A stretch of DNA of 64,000 nt from an uncultured Acidobacteriia bacterium (GTDB taxonomy: Bacteria; Acidobacteriota; Terriglobia; Bryobacterales; Bryobacteraceae). The DNA is taken from assembly GCA_903923395.1 (NCBI GenBank), contig CAIXXM010000024.1, positions 1 through 64,000 on the forward strand, read 5' to 3'. Below the pieces are notes generated by a model. The model ran no database searches and was not told the origin of the DNA. It worked only from the letters and a program-made list of their open reading frames with translations. The position numbers and the translations under genes are program-made. Positions 41,057 through 50,061 of the stretch are shown here, piece after piece (positions within the stretch are counted from its first letter, which is position 1; the number at the start of each line of letters is the position of its first letter).

Positions 41057-42698
41057 GCAAGTTCGCGGAAGTCAGGAAGTCCACGACGTAGTCATCGTCG
41101 GCAGCGGTGCCGCCGGCGGCATGGCAGCCCACATTCTCACCGGCAAAGGCATCAACGTGCTCATGCTCGATGCCGGCGAAAAGTTCAACCGCGCCAAATA
41201 CTGGACCCACGTCAAGCCCTGGGAAGCCCGCGCCCGCAACGCCCGCGGCGAATACGCCCCGCGCTTTGAACTTGACCCCGCTGAGCAGCCCTACGCAACC
41301 CTCCCGGGCCAACCCTTTGACCTCGTCCGCGTCTGGGGCCGCGGCGGCAAGACCAATATCTGGGGCCGTGTCTCGCTCCGCTACTCCGATCTCGACTTCG
41401 CTTCCGCCGAACGCGACGGCTGGGAGATCCCCTGGCCCATTCGCTACAAGGACATTGCGCCTTACTATGACCGCGTCGAGCAATTGATCGGCGTCAATGG
41501 TGGCGATGATGACCAGGATTCACTGCCCGGCAGCAAATTCCATCTGCCTCCGCCTCCCCTGCGCTGTGGCGAGATCGTGCTCCAGCGTGCCGCCAAATCT
41601 CTCGGCATCAGCATTGTCCACGGCCGCCGCGCCGTTCTCACCAAGCCCCACAACGGCCACAACCCCTGCCATTACTGCGGAGCCTGCGGCCGCGGTTGCG
41701 ACGTCTCCGCTTTCTTCAATTCCTCTGACTACCTCATCGAACCTGCCTTCAAGAGCGGTAAGCTCCGCGTGATCGACAACGCCGTCGTCGCCCGCGTCCT
41801 CACCGGGCCGAACGGTCTCGCCAGCGGCGTGCAGTACTTTAACCGCAATACAAAGGAGGAGCACACCATCAAGGCCCGCGTCGTCATCATGGCCGCATCT
41901 TGTGTGGATTCCACCCGTATCCTGCTGAATTCCAAATCCTCCCGCCACCCCAACGGCATCGGCAACTCCTCAGACGTCATCGGCCGCTATCTCTGCGAAC
42001 AAATCCGCTTCCATCTGCTTGGTTTCGCACCTGAACTCAAAGGCACCCGCGCCCGCAACGATGACGGCATTGGCGGCGAGCACATCTACATGCCCCGCTT
42101 CAATCACCGCACCGGCAAGAAGGATTATCTGCGCGGCTATGGCAGCCAGTTCTGGAATACAGGCGCGCAAGCCAACGCCAGTTACTCGCGCGATCTTCCC
42201 GGCTTCGGCGTTTCGTTCAAGAAGGCGGTCAAGGACAGGTACCCCGCGCTGGTGGCCATGCATCCTTATGGCGAAGTGCTCCCTTACCGCGACAACCGTG
42301 TCGTGGTGGATGACAAGAACCTCGATAAGTACGGCGTGCCCATCTCCCGGATCGAATATAGGATCGGGGAAAATGAGCGCCGCATGGCCAAAGAAATGTA
42401 CACGACCGCGGAAGAGATCATGCACGCGGCAAAGGTCGAAATGCTGCCCTACCAGCGCGGCAGCATCGACAAGGCCGGCAGCGCCATCCACGAACACGGC
42501 ACCTGTCGCATGGGCGCCGATCCGAAGAAGTCCGCCCTGAACGCCTTCAACCAGATGCATGAAGTCAAAAATGTGTGGGTGATGGATGGCTCCGCTTTCA
42601 CGACGGCCTCCGAAAAGAATCCGACCTTGACGATTCTAGCCCTCGCCATGCGGGCTTCCGAACACCTTGCGGAGGAAATGAGGGCAGGGCGCGTGTGA
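41055..42698 (+). CDS. GMC-family FAD-dependent oxidoreductase
   Basis: 547 residues, oxidising an alcohol or sugar with FAD. The dinucleotide motif [18 protein letters not shown] is at about residues 10-27; [11 protein letters not shown] follows. A Cys-rich segment [12 protein letters not shown] near residue 205 could bind metal or form disulfides. The C-terminus has [12 protein letters not shown] with the catalytic-region His and [25 protein letters not shown] lies 8 nt upstream of the ATG. No signal peptide is seen. Such proteins in Acidobacteria are often annotated as gluconate/choline dehydrogenases; substrate unknown. Confidence 0.9.
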   Translation: MQVRGSQEVHDVVIVGSGAAGGMAAHILTGKGINVLMLDAGEKFNRAKYWTHVKPWEARARNARGEYAPRFELDPAEQPYATLPGQPFDLVRVWGRGGKTNIWGRVSLRYSDLDFASAERDGWEIPWPIRYKDIAPYYDRVEQLIGVNGGDDDQDSLPGSKFHLPPPPLRCGEIVLQRAAKSLGISIVHGRRAVLTKPHNGHNPCHYCGACGRGCDVSAFFNSSDYLIEPAFKSGKLRVIDNAVVARVLTGPNGLASGVQYFNRNTKEEHTIKARVVIMAASCVDSTRILLNSKSSRHPNGIGNSSDVIGRYLCEQIRFHLLGFAPELKGTRARNDDGIGGEHIYMPRFNHRTGKKDYLRGYGSQFWNTGAQANASYSRDLPGFGVSFKKAVKDRYPALVAMHPYGEVLPYRDNRVVVDDKNLDKYGVPISRIEYRIGENERRMAKEMYTTAEEIMHAAKVEMLPYQRGSIDKAGSAIHEHGTCRMGADPKKSALNAFNQMHEVKNVWVMDGSAFTTASEKNPTLTILALAMRASEHLAEEMRAGRV

Positions 42699-42708
42699 CG
42701 GTGTAAGT

Positions 42709-42735
42709 GCGGGGGGATTGCCCAAATCCTCCCGC
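42709..42735. terminator. GC-rich hairpin between convergent genes
   Basis: An 11-bp stem (42709-42719 with 42725-42735, one G-T pair) and a 5-nt loop stand 10 nt after the GMC stop and just before the end of the convergent small membrane gene. No T-run follows on either strand, so it may pause rather than terminate transcription alone. Confidence 0.45.
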
Positions 42736-42755
42736 CCATGCGGCTCCGCCTCAAC

Positions 42756-43025
42756 TTAGTCGTGCCGTTTGAGAGCGCTTTTCGGCACGGCAAGTGGCAC
42801 CAGGGCACTCCCGAGAAAGGGAAGAAGATTAAAGTGCAGGTCCGCCCATCCGGCTGCTATCAGTAGAAGCAAGAAGGTACATCCCGCCGTACAACTGATC
42901 CAAAGGATTCTGGTGCCATGGAAATGCTCGCCATGACGCAAACGTCCGCTCAGGAAACCAATGACGAAGCCCATCAGGAAGCTGATGACCAAGAACGTCA
43001 GGGACATGCTGTAACTCGTGAACAT
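42756..43025 (-). CDS. Small membrane protein, unknown
   Basis: 89 residues, with about three hydrophobic stretches: LTFLVISFLMGFVIGFLSG (about 9-27), WISCTAGCTFLLLLIAAG (about 42-59) and a C-terminal one near FLGSALVPLAV. I do not recognise a family. It lies 3 nt after the hypothetical gene 43029-43655 on the same strand, suggesting co-expression. Confidence 0.6.
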   Translation of the reverse strand: MFTSYSMSLTFLVISFLMGFVIGFLSGRLRHGEHFHGTRILWISCTAGCTFLLLLIAAGWADLHFNLLPFLGSALVPLAVPKSALKRHD

Positions 43026-43028
43026 GAT

Positions 43029-43655
43029 CTATCTCTCCGGTCTCACGAAACTAAGCCGGCTCACGACCTGCCTGCGGGCCTTGGAGGCGTCCGCCTGAAA
43101 CGCCGCGGCCGACACAGTCAGTGTTACGCCCCGCTCAGGGTAAAAATACCTCACATCCGGAACTTTCCTGCCCCAACGGCCATCCAGATACTCCTTGCGT
43201 TTCTCCTGCCCCAGCAATCCCAGCCGCGTCGCTTCCGAATATCCAGACCCAAAGAACGCGCGGAGACGTCCCGAAAATAGCCCATAGACAGGCGCGGGTA
43301 AGTCAGGGTCCACCTCGATCACAATCTCAGAAACCAGATCCGCCGCATCGAAATGGAATTCCAAGCCGGTGAAACGTGCTGGTTTTCCCGTGATCGCAAC
43401 GCAGACAGGCTCCTTCTTGCATGCCGCCCAATCGTCACCTTCAGCCAGCGAGAAATGCCATCTCCGCACAGCCTCCACAACGGCGCGCCTCGATTGCCCC
43501 AAACTGCCTCCGGCGACCTGTACGTCGGCTGCACTCCATCCCGGACGCGCAAAAAGATCCGTGTCCAGCAACTCCACAGAACCCCGCCCATTTTGCCAGG
43601 CCAAAAGGAGTCCGCACACCGCTGCCAGACATGCCGGAAACCCGTGCGCTACCAT
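43029..43655 (-). CDS. Hypothetical secreted protein
   Basis: 208 residues. A short N-terminal hydrophobic segment (FPACLAAVCGLLLAW) could be a signal peptide or anchor. The rest is soluble, with two cysteines (ACKKEPVCV, near residue 80) likely to pair if exported, and a strand-rich middle (GLEFHFDAADLVSEIVIEVD). No known motif seen. Forms a two-gene unit with the small membrane protein downstream. Confidence 0.55.
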   Translation of the reverse strand: MVAHGFPACLAAVCGLLLAWQNGRGSVELLDTDLFARPGWSAADVQVAGGSLGQSRRAVVEAVRRWHFSLAEGDDWAACKKEPVCVAITGKPARFTGLEFHFDAADLVSEIVIEVDPDLPAPVYGLFSGRLRAFFGSGYSEATRLGLLGQEKRKEYLDGRWGRKVPDVRYFYPERGVTLTVSAAAFQADASKARRQVVSRLSFVRPER

Positions 43656-43689
43656 ACCTTGATACTACTTCCCGGAACAGGAGGATGTC

Positions 43690-45075
43690 ATGAACGACAT
43701 CACACGCAAACTCATCATTTCCTGCATGACGGTCGCGCTCACCGTCGGCTCCAGCCCCGCGCAATCGCCCGATGCCGCTTTGATCGCCAAGGCCAAAGCC
43801 ATCCACAGCCGCGTGTTGAAACTCGACACCCACAATGACATCGAAGTCTCCAACTTCACGCCGGAATGTAACTACAAAATGCGCCTCACCACCCAGGTCA
43901 ACCTGCCCAAAATGGTGGAAGGAGGCATGGACGTTTCGTTCATGATTGCTTACGTCGGCCAGGGTCCACTGACGCCCGAAGGCTATGACGCCGCGTACAA
44001 GGAAGCCGTCGCCAAGTTCGACGCCGTACACCGCTTCACTGAAAAGATCGCCGCGGACAACATGGGCCTTGCGCTCTCTCCCGCCGATGTCATCAAACTC
44101 CACAAACAGGGCAAACGCATCGCCGTCATCGGCGTCGAAAACGGCTACCCCATCGGCACCGATATCAAGCGCGTCGAAGAGTTCTACAACCGCGGCGGAC
44201 GGTATATGTCACTCGCCCATAATGGCAACAGCCAGTTAGCCGATTCCAACACCGGCGAAACCCAGGGCTATCTGTATAACAACGGACTCTCGCCCCTCGG
44301 CCGCCAGGTCATCGCCGAAATGAACCGTCTCGGCATGATGGTCGACTTATCCCACCCCTCCAAAGGCGCGAACCTGGAAGCCATCAAACTCTCCAAAGCC
44401 CCGGTCATCGCCTCGCACTCCGGCGTCCGCGCCGTTGCAGACGTCAGCCGCAATATGGATGACGAACAACTTCTTGCCCTCAAGAAAAATGGCGGTGTGA
44501 TCCAGGTCGTCGGCTTCGCGTCTTACGTCAAGACAGATTCGAAGGAGCGCACCGCGGCACTCGCCAAACTCCGTGAAGATATGGGCCTGGTTCCCGGCGG
44601 CGCTGGTGCAGGCCGTGGTGCCCGCGGCGCAGGTGGCGCAGGTGGCGGACGTCCCCCGGTCGGAGAACGCGGCTGTTCCGTCGAAGACCCCAACGCTCCC
44701 GTAACGGCAGGCCGCGGCGGCCGCGGCGGCAACATGCTCAACTTCATCGCCCCTGAAAAGCGCGAAGAATACCAGAAGAAAATGGCTGAAATCGATGCCA
44801 AATATCCGCCTGCTGCCCGCGCCAACGTCCAGGACTTCGTCAATCACATCGACTACGCCGTGAAGCTCATCGGCATCGACCACGTCGGCATCTCCTCCGA
44901 CTTTGACGGCGGTGGCGGCATCGACGGCTGGAACAGCGCTGCCGAAGCCTTCAACGTCACACTGGAACTGGTCAAGCGCGGTTACACCGAAGAGCAGATC
45001 GGCAAGATGTGGAGCGGCAATCTTCTCCGCGTCTGGGGCGAAGTGGAAAAGGTCGCAGCCAAACTGAAGAAGTAA
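43690..45075 (+). CDS. Membrane dipeptidase (renal dipeptidase family M19)
   Basis: 461 residues, exported zinc dipeptidase. A signal peptide (KLIISCMTVALTVGSSPAQS) precedes the barrel. Metal ligands are visible in KLDTHNDIEV (His-x-Asp), a bridging Glu in VIGVENGYPIG, His residues in SLAHNGNSQ and ASHSGVRAV, and Asp in DHVGISSDFDGGG. GGAGG stands just before the ATG. An insertion rich in Gly, Ala and Arg (about residues 302-348) interrupts the domain and is not usual for the family. Probable role: turnover of short D- or L-peptides. Confidence 0.9.
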   Translation: MNDITRKLIISCMTVALTVGSSPAQSPDAALIAKAKAIHSRVLKLDTHNDIEVSNFTPECNYKMRLTTQVNLPKMVEGGMDVSFMIAYVGQGPLTPEGYDAAYKEAVAKFDAVHRFTEKIAADNMGLALSPADVIKLHKQGKRIAVIGVENGYPIGTDIKRVEEFYNRGGRYMSLAHNGNSQLADSNTGETQGYLYNNGLSPLGRQVIAEMNRLGMMVDLSHPSKGANLEAIKLSKAPVIASHSGVRAVADVSRNMDDEQLLALKKNGGVIQVVGFASYVKTDSKERTAALAKLREDMGLVPGGAGAGRGARGAGGAGGGRPPVGERGCSVEDPNAPVTAGRGGRGGNMLNFIAPEKREEYQKKMAEIDAKYPPAARANVQDFVNHIDYAVKLIGIDHVGISSDFDGGGGIDGWNSAAEAFNVTLELVKRGYTEEQIGKMWSGNLLRVWGEVEKVAAKLKK

Positions 45076-45081
45076 GTCCTG

Positions 45082-45180
45082 TTGAAACAACTCGCGCACA
45101 ACGGACTCGCCGTCCGCGTTGAAGCTGGCGACTGCCTTGTCCAGTTTGGTGCCGCGACCTGCGGCCTGTGCGCTCTCTAA
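45082..45180 (+). CDS. Possible small ORF, 32 residues
   Basis: A TTG-started frame begins 6 nt after the dipeptidase stop and ends by overlapping the stop of the convergent DUF1552 gene. Its peptide ends in a cysteine-bearing segment (FGAATCGLCAL). No ribosome site is visible. It could be a gene remnant or chance. Confidence 0.2.
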   Translation: MKQLAHNGLAVRVEAGDCLVQFGAATCGLCAL

Positions 45181-46511
45181 ACCGTGAGACCGGTAAGGAA
45201 ATTCAACTTACCGGTCGAATCCCCGAGTTTATCGGTCGGAACACCCACAAGGTCGAGCAACGCCAGGTGTAAGTTCGTCATCGGCGTGTTATCCGGGACC
45301 CTCAGATGCCGTCCGGTTTCGATGCGGCCATTCGCACTGCCCGCTATCATCGTGGGCAGGTGAATGTGGTCATGCACATTGGGGTCGCCAAGCGCTGCAC
45401 CATAGGTAACCACCGAGTGATCTAACAGCGTGCCGCTGCCTTCCCTGGATGACTTCAATTTCTCCAGAAAGCCCGCGAACTGCAGCGCATGGTGGTCACT
45501 CACCTTCGCGACCTTTTCTATCAGCACCGGATCCCCACGGTGATGTGAGCAGGAGTGATGCGCTTCCGGAACACCAATCTCCGGATAAGTCCGGACACCG
45601 CCCTCACGCGCCATCATGAAGGTGGCCACACGTGTCAGATCCGCCTGGAAAGCCAGTGTTACCAGAGAAAAGAGTAACTGGGCATGCTCGGCATAAGTGG
45701 TCGGAATGCCCGCCGGTTTGCCCATTCCCGCGGGCAAGGGAGTATCTTTCCCTGCCTGGTCAATCCGGACTTCCACTTCGCGCAAAGCGGTCAGATACTC
45801 GTCCAGTTTGCGCTTGTCGGTTGGCCCCAGGTTCAGTTCCAGCCGCTTCGTATCTTGCAACGTTAAGTCGAGAATACTCTTCCGGTAAGCCTGCTGGCGG
45901 GCACGTGCAGCGGGGTCGGCGCTCAGATCCAGGTCGCCGAAGAGCCGCTCAAACACCTGCCGCGGATTTATCTCCGGCGGCAGCGGCTGGCTCTCAGAAC
46001 GCCACGCGATGTTCTGGTAGGCGCAGCTGTAACTGTCACACGCTCCGGCCTGACGACTGTCTTCGCACGTAAGTTCCAGTGACGCGAACCTCGTCTTGCC
46101 TTCGAACTTCCGCGCCGCAATCTGATCCACGGAAATACCGGCGCGAAGGTCCGCGCCCTCTGTCTTCTTGATATGCACCCCGGTCAGATAAGTTGACGCC
46201 GCCCGGGCATGGTCGCCGCCGCCATCTCCCAGCGCCAGCGCGTTGTGGTGTGCCAGGTTGCTCACCAGCGTAATGTCTTTGCGGAACTTCTCAAACGGTG
46301 CCAGCGTGCGCGGCAGTGTGAAGTCCTTCCCTGTCTTTTCGGGATACCAGTATTGCGGAATCACTCCCGTCGGCGCATAAACAAACATCAGGCGCATCGG
46401 CGGTTCCGCCGCGGAAGACGCGCCGAAAGCCGGCACCATCGCATCCAGAAACGGCAGCGCGATCGCCGCACCCATGCCACGCAGAAAGGTTCGTCTATGC
46501 AGTTGCTTCAT
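45177..46511 (-). CDS. DUF1552 protein with Tat signal (second copy)
   Basis: 444 residues. Twin-arginine signal HRRTFLRGMGAAIALPFLDA (Arg 6-7). Family elements DQIAARKFEGKTRFASLELT and VVTYGAALGDPNVHDHIHLP match the copy at 36204. A cysteine-bearing segment CEDSRQAGACDSYSC (about residues 150-164) is absent from that copy. It overlaps the DUF1592 gene upstream by 4 nt, so the pair is translationally coupled, in contrast to the 45-bp gap in the first pair. Confidence 0.88.
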   Translation of the reverse strand: MKQLHRRTFLRGMGAAIALPFLDAMVPAFGASSAAEPPMRLMFVYAPTGVIPQYWYPEKTGKDFTLPRTLAPFEKFRKDITLVSNLAHHNALALGDGGGDHARAASTYLTGVHIKKTEGADLRAGISVDQIAARKFEGKTRFASLELTCEDSRQAGACDSYSCAYQNIAWRSESQPLPPEINPRQVFERLFGDLDLSADPAARARQQAYRKSILDLTLQDTKRLELNLGPTDKRKLDEYLTALREVEVRIDQAGKDTPLPAGMGKPAGIPTTYAEHAQLLFSLVTLAFQADLTRVATFMMAREGGVRTYPEIGVPEAHHSCSHHRGDPVLIEKVAKVSDHHALQFAGFLEKLKSSREGSGTLLDHSVVTYGAALGDPNVHDHIHLPTMIAGSANGRIETGRHLRVPDNTPMTNLHLALLDLVGVPTDKLGDSTGKLNFLTGLTV

Positions 46512-48736
46512 TTCACCGCCACCGGTTGCGCCGCATGCCGCATTTGGAACGGCGCACTTTCCACAATAGCCCGAATCAGAGCCGAATACCTGTACCCGCC
46601 GCGCTCCACCTGCGCCACAATGTTGTTCACCGCCGCGCGGTCATAATTTTCCAGCCCGCGGCCCAGCGCATAAGTCAGCATCTTCTCCGTAAAGGCCTGC
46701 GTGAAGGCATGAGGATCGCTACGCAGAATTGTCTTCAACTCCTGCGCCCCGTGAAACGACTTCCCGTTGGGCAAAGTGCCGGAGGAATCCACCGGAAATT
46801 TGCCATCCAGTTTGCGCCAGCGGCCAATCGCGTCATAGTTCTCCAAACCAAAACCGATGGGGTCCATGCGCGAATGACAACCCGCGCACGCCGGGTTCGC
46901 CCTGTGCTGCTCCATTTGTTCCCGCAGAGAAGCCGAAGTGCCCACCTTGGCCTCGTTCAACGGAGGTACATCCGGCGGGGGCGGGGGCGGAGGCGTCCCC
47001 AGCAGATTCTCAAGCACCCACTTGCCCCGGATCACAGGCGAAGTCCGGGTTGGGTAAGACGATACCGTCAGTACGCTGGCCTGCGTCAGGATGCCGCTGC
47101 GCTCCGTGCCATCCAATTCCACACGCCGGAACCCGCTGCCGGTAACGTTCGGAATGCCGTAATGTTTGGCCAGCCGCTCATTCAGAAAAGTGAAGCGGCC
47201 ATCCAGAAAATCGAGAATGCTCCGGTCTTCGGCTATCACCTCATTGAGGAAGAGTTCGGTCTCGGTGCGCATCGCTTCCCGCAACTCAGCCGTGTATTCC
47301 GGAAACTTCTTCGGGTCCGGCTGCAACACATCCAGATTGCGGAACTGCAGCCACTGGCCGCCGAAGTTTTCCACCAGCGAACGAGCCCGCTGGTCCCGCA
47401 ACATCCTCGGCAACTGCTTGTCGAGGTTCGCCCGCAATTGACCGGCTTCCGCCAACCGCAACAATTCGTCATCAGGAATGCTGCTCCACAGGAAAAAGGA
47501 GAGCCTGCTGGCCAGTTCCAGTTCGCTGACCGGATGCACCGGCTTCCCCGCCACCGGGTCGCGCTCAATTCTGAACAGAAAGTTGGGATTGATGAGAACC
47601 GCTTCAACCGCCAGCCGGATTCCCGCTGCAAAGGAATCACCCTTCTGCTGCGCCAGGGCAGTCAGGCGGAGCAGCGACGCCATTTCCCCGGGCGTCGGCG
47701 GGCGCCTGTAAGCACGGTGGACCAGCGGGGTCAGGATCTGCTTGGCGCACGCCACTGTATGCTGCTGGCATACAAACAGCCTCTTGTATGCCGCTGATTC
47801 CGCCGCCGCTCGCACCTTGTCCGGCCCGTACACCTGAATGTATTCGAGGTATGGCAGTTCTCCCTTGATCGTGTCGAGCGCGGTGATCTCAGCTTCCACC
47901 TTGTGCACGCCCGCCGTGGCAAAGACGCCTGGCTTTTCAAAGCCCCGGTCCATTTCTGTGTAAACCGTCAGCGGGATCTTCGCGACTTCTTTTCCGTCAA
48001 AGAATAATCGCCCTTCCAAGCGCACGCCCACGCGCAGACCCTGGAACCATGCCGAGCGCAGCGTGTACTCGCCATCCACCGGGAACTCGTGCAGTGTTTG
48101 AATGTGCAGTTGCCGCGCCTGTCCCATCCGTTCGGCCACGTAGCGGGACATCAGCGGCTTCACCGGACCCGCCGCAGGAACGGCGATGTTGGCAATGTGC
48201 TCTGCGGCCTTCAAGTACTTCTCGGTCAGCACGGGAGAGAGCGTCAGGGCGTCGCCAATATTGTCGAAGCCGTAGCCGTAGGGGTCGACTGGAAAGTCGT
48301 CTGCCACGTTCAGAGTGAGTCCAAGCAGATCACGGACCGCATTCCTGTACTCGTAACGGTTGAGGTGGTGTGCGGTGACTCGGCCGGGGTCGGGGGGCGT
48401 TTCACGGTCCAGCTTGGCGTAGGACGTTTCAATCCATCGGACAAAGGCTTCGGCCTGCGCTGCTGCCGGGCGGGGCAGGCCTTTCGGCGGCATCTCCCCG
48501 GCGCGGACTTTCTGCGCCACTTGCTCCCAGCGCGACCGGTCCGCGAGCGCCGTTGCCGCATCCGCCTTGAGCCAGTTGGAAAACGAGACGCCGCCCGAGG
48601 CTGTTTTGTCGTTGTGGCAGGCGGTGCAGTTCTTGAGAAGGAACGGCTGTACTGTTCCGGTGTACAGTTCATCCGCCGCCTGAAGGCGGGAAGTGATCAG
48701 CGCCGCGCAAAGCAGAATTCGTCGAACGGGCACCAT
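46508..48736 (-). CDS. DUF1592/DUF1588-type cytochrome-like secreted protein (second copy)
   Basis: 742 residues. A signal peptide (RRILLCAALITSRLQA) is followed by the heme motif CTACH at residues 37-41; a second, CAGCH, lies near residue 620 after a proline-rich linker (GTPPPPPPDVPP). DUF1587, DUF1592, DUF1588 and DUF1585 regions can be followed in order (HLNRYEYRNAVRDLLGL; ASRLSFFLWSSIPDDEL; HGAQELKTILRSD). It is about 100 residues shorter than the copy at 33621. Forms an operon with the DUF1552 gene. Confidence 0.9.
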   Translation of the reverse strand: MVPVRRILLCAALITSRLQAADELYTGTVQPFLLKNCTACHNDKTASGGVSFSNWLKADAATALADRSRWEQVAQKVRAGEMPPKGLPRPAAAQAEAFVRWIETSYAKLDRETPPDPGRVTAHHLNRYEYRNAVRDLLGLTLNVADDFPVDPYGYGFDNIGDALTLSPVLTEKYLKAAEHIANIAVPAAGPVKPLMSRYVAERMGQARQLHIQTLHEFPVDGEYTLRSAWFQGLRVGVRLEGRLFFDGKEVAKIPLTVYTEMDRGFEKPGVFATAGVHKVEAEITALDTIKGELPYLEYIQVYGPDKVRAAAESAAYKRLFVCQQHTVACAKQILTPLVHRAYRRPPTPGEMASLLRLTALAQQKGDSFAAGIRLAVEAVLINPNFLFRIERDPVAGKPVHPVSELELASRLSFFLWSSIPDDELLRLAEAGQLRANLDKQLPRMLRDQRARSLVENFGGQWLQFRNLDVLQPDPKKFPEYTAELREAMRTETELFLNEVIAEDRSILDFLDGRFTFLNERLAKHYGIPNVTGSGFRRVELDGTERSGILTQASVLTVSSYPTRTSPVIRGKWVLENLLGTPPPPPPPDVPPLNEAKVGTSASLREQMEQHRANPACAGCHSRMDPIGFGLENYDAIGRWRKLDGKFPVDSSGTLPNGKSFHGAQELKTILRSDPHAFTQAFTEKMLTYALGRGLENYDRAAVNNIVAQVERGGYRYSALIRAIVESAPFQMRHAAQPVAVK

Positions 48737-48748
48737 GGGATCTTCAGG

Positions 48749-49375
48749 TTATCGCATGAGCACTCTGCGCCGAAACATAAACAGAGCGGCGATCCCGCTG
48801 CCAAACGAAACGAAACTCGCCGGTTCCGGCCCGGTCACGGCATCCAGGCGGACGTTGTCATAATTCACCTGCCCTGAGACGCCGCTGTCACCCAGTGTGA
48901 TCTTGAGCGCCTGGCCGAGATCCGCATTGCCTGGGGCGGCGTAATAACTGAGTGTCGTGGTCAGGAACGTTCCGGCCGCCGGACTGAGCGAGGAATCACT
49001 CACCAGCACAGCAGAGCCCGCACTGAGACTGACCGTATAGCAGTGGAAGAAGCCGGGCCGGTTCCCAACGTCGACCAGCAGCGTGTAGGTTGTGTCTGCC
49101 GTTAAGGTGGCGCTCAACGTTTGATACGTGAGGTCACCGTTCGTCACGGCGGCGACATTGAGTCCCTCGGGGATGCCGCCCGGGTAGTCACTGGTCTGCG
49201 GACGGAACGTTGACGAATTGATGTTCGTGACCCAGCCGGGAATGTTGGTGCTGCTGTAATCGCCAGGGTTGGCGAGGGTGACCGATTCAAAGCCCGGATT
49301 CAGAACGCTGATGGCGGTTGCGCTGGCAACCCCGGTGGAAGAAAGGAGGAGAAGGGGGACGAATAGGCGTTGCAC
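48749..49375 (-). CDS. PEP-CTERM-sorted secreted protein
   Basis: 208 residues. GTG at 49375 is chosen because AAGGAA lies 5 nt upstream and a signal peptide (FVPLLLLSSTGVASA) follows at once; the longer frame would bury it. The body opens with NPGFESVTLANPGDY and looks like a beta-sandwich domain of the CBM/DUF642 kind. The C-terminus has the sorting signal: GPEPASF, a hydrophobic helix and an RRR cluster. PEP-CTERM proteins are processed by exosortases in EPS-making bacteria. No exosortase gene is in this window. Confidence 0.8.
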   Translation of the reverse strand: MQRLFVPLLLLSSTGVASATAISVLNPGFESVTLANPGDYSSTNIPGWVTNINSSTFRPQTSDYPGGIPEGLNVAAVTNGDLTYQTLSATLTADTTYTLLVDVGNRPGFFHCYTVSLSAGSAVLVSDSSLSPAAGTFLTTTLSYYAAPGNADLGQALKITLGDSGVSGQVNYDNVRLDAVTGPEPASFVSFGSGIAALFMFRRRVLMR

Positions 49376-49464
49376 GGAAATTCCTTCGGGACAAGATGGC
49401 CGCCAGGAACCGGCATATAGAAGCGAACGGGGCCGCCTGCCAAACCGCTCATTGATGCTCACTT

Positions 49465-49493
49465 TTGCATGTGGAGGGGGAAATCAGTTAAAT
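49465..49493 (+). promoter_or_regulatory. Sigma70-type promoter for tRNA-Ser
   Basis: TTGCAT (49465-49470) and TTAAAT (49488-49493) with an ideal 17-nt spacer; the expected start near 49500 lies 5 nt before the tRNA. Confidence 0.6.
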
Positions 49494-49504
49494 TGGTAGA
49501 GACC

Positions 49505-49591
49505 GGTGAGGTGGCAGAGTGGTCGAATGCGGCGGTCTCGAAAACCGTTGAACCTTTACGGGTTCCGTGAGTTCGAATCTCACCCTCACCG
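49505..49591 (+). tRNA. tRNA-Ser (anticodon CGA)
   Basis: Acceptor GGTGAGG (49505-49511) pairs with CCTCACC (49584-49590); discriminator G49591 and encoded CCA 49592-49594. The anticodon stem GCGGT/ACCGT carries loop CTCGAAA, anticodon CGA for TCG codons. A long variable arm, typical of serine tRNAs, precedes the T-arm. Its last 19 nt of T-arm and acceptor are repeated exactly at 50462-50480. Confidence 0.95.
49572..49590 (+). repeat. Left copy of 19-bp tRNA-Ser 3'-end direct repeat (attL-like)
   Basis: TTCGAATCTCACCCTCACC lies inside the tRNA-Ser T-arm and acceptor stem and is identical to 50462-50480. The 890 bp between the repeats hold only the VapBC genes. tRNA 3' ends are standard sites for integrase-driven insertion. 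Confidence 0.75.
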
Positions 49592-49617
49592 CCACTTCTC
49601 AAAGCCGTTCCCCCGGA

Positions 49618-50061
49618 CTACGATTCGATCAGAGAGTCAGGGGCTATCAGGCGGTTCGCTACATCCGGGCCAAATTGGGCAAAGTGACGCGAGTTCCACG
49701 TATAGATTTGCCCGGCACCAGCTTTCCGTGCACAGGCAGCGATCAGCGCGTCGTAAATTGTGCCACCCGAGACCTTGCTCGAAGCGGCATTCTGGATCAC
49801 AGAAAGATACTCCTCACCGTCAAGGCTAATCAGCCGGCATTGGCTCACGATATTGTGAAGGCACCTTACTGCTTGATCTGGTGTAGCCCGGTGAGGTGCT
49901 GGAAGCCTCGTTAGTGTGGAGTAGACCTCGGCAAGACTGTGTGACGCGCAACTCGCCCATTGAGGCTTGCATCGGACAAAGATCTTCATACTCGCAGCGT
50001 GATGAGGCTGATCAGAAAGGAAAACTGGCACCAACGCCGACGTGTCGAGGAACGCGCTCAT
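49618..50061 (-). CDS. PIN-domain toxin (VapC-like)
   Basis: 147 residues, a likely RNA-cutting toxin. PIN acidic residues are seen in FLDTSALVPVF (Asp 6), SHSLAEVYSTL (Glu near 43) and GTIYDALIAACAR (Asp near 103); the fourth position appears as Asn in YTWNSRHF. It starts directly after the antitoxin stop (adjacent, no gap), typical of VapBC operons, and ends 26 bp from the tRNA-Ser gene. VapC toxins often cut tRNA or rRNA; target unknown here. Confidence 0.88.
   Translation of the reverse strand: MSAFLDTSALVPVFLSDQPHHAASMKIFVRCKPQWASCASHSLAEVYSTLTRLPAPHRATPDQAVRCLHNIVSQCRLISLDGEEYLSVIQNAASSKVSGGTIYDALIAACARKAGAGQIYTWNSRHFAQFGPDVANRLIAPDSLIES

Noticed and set aside
46526-47797. 423-codon plus-strand frame across the second DUF1592 gene
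   Set aside because: Antisense shadow of a gene with heme motifs and signal peptide.
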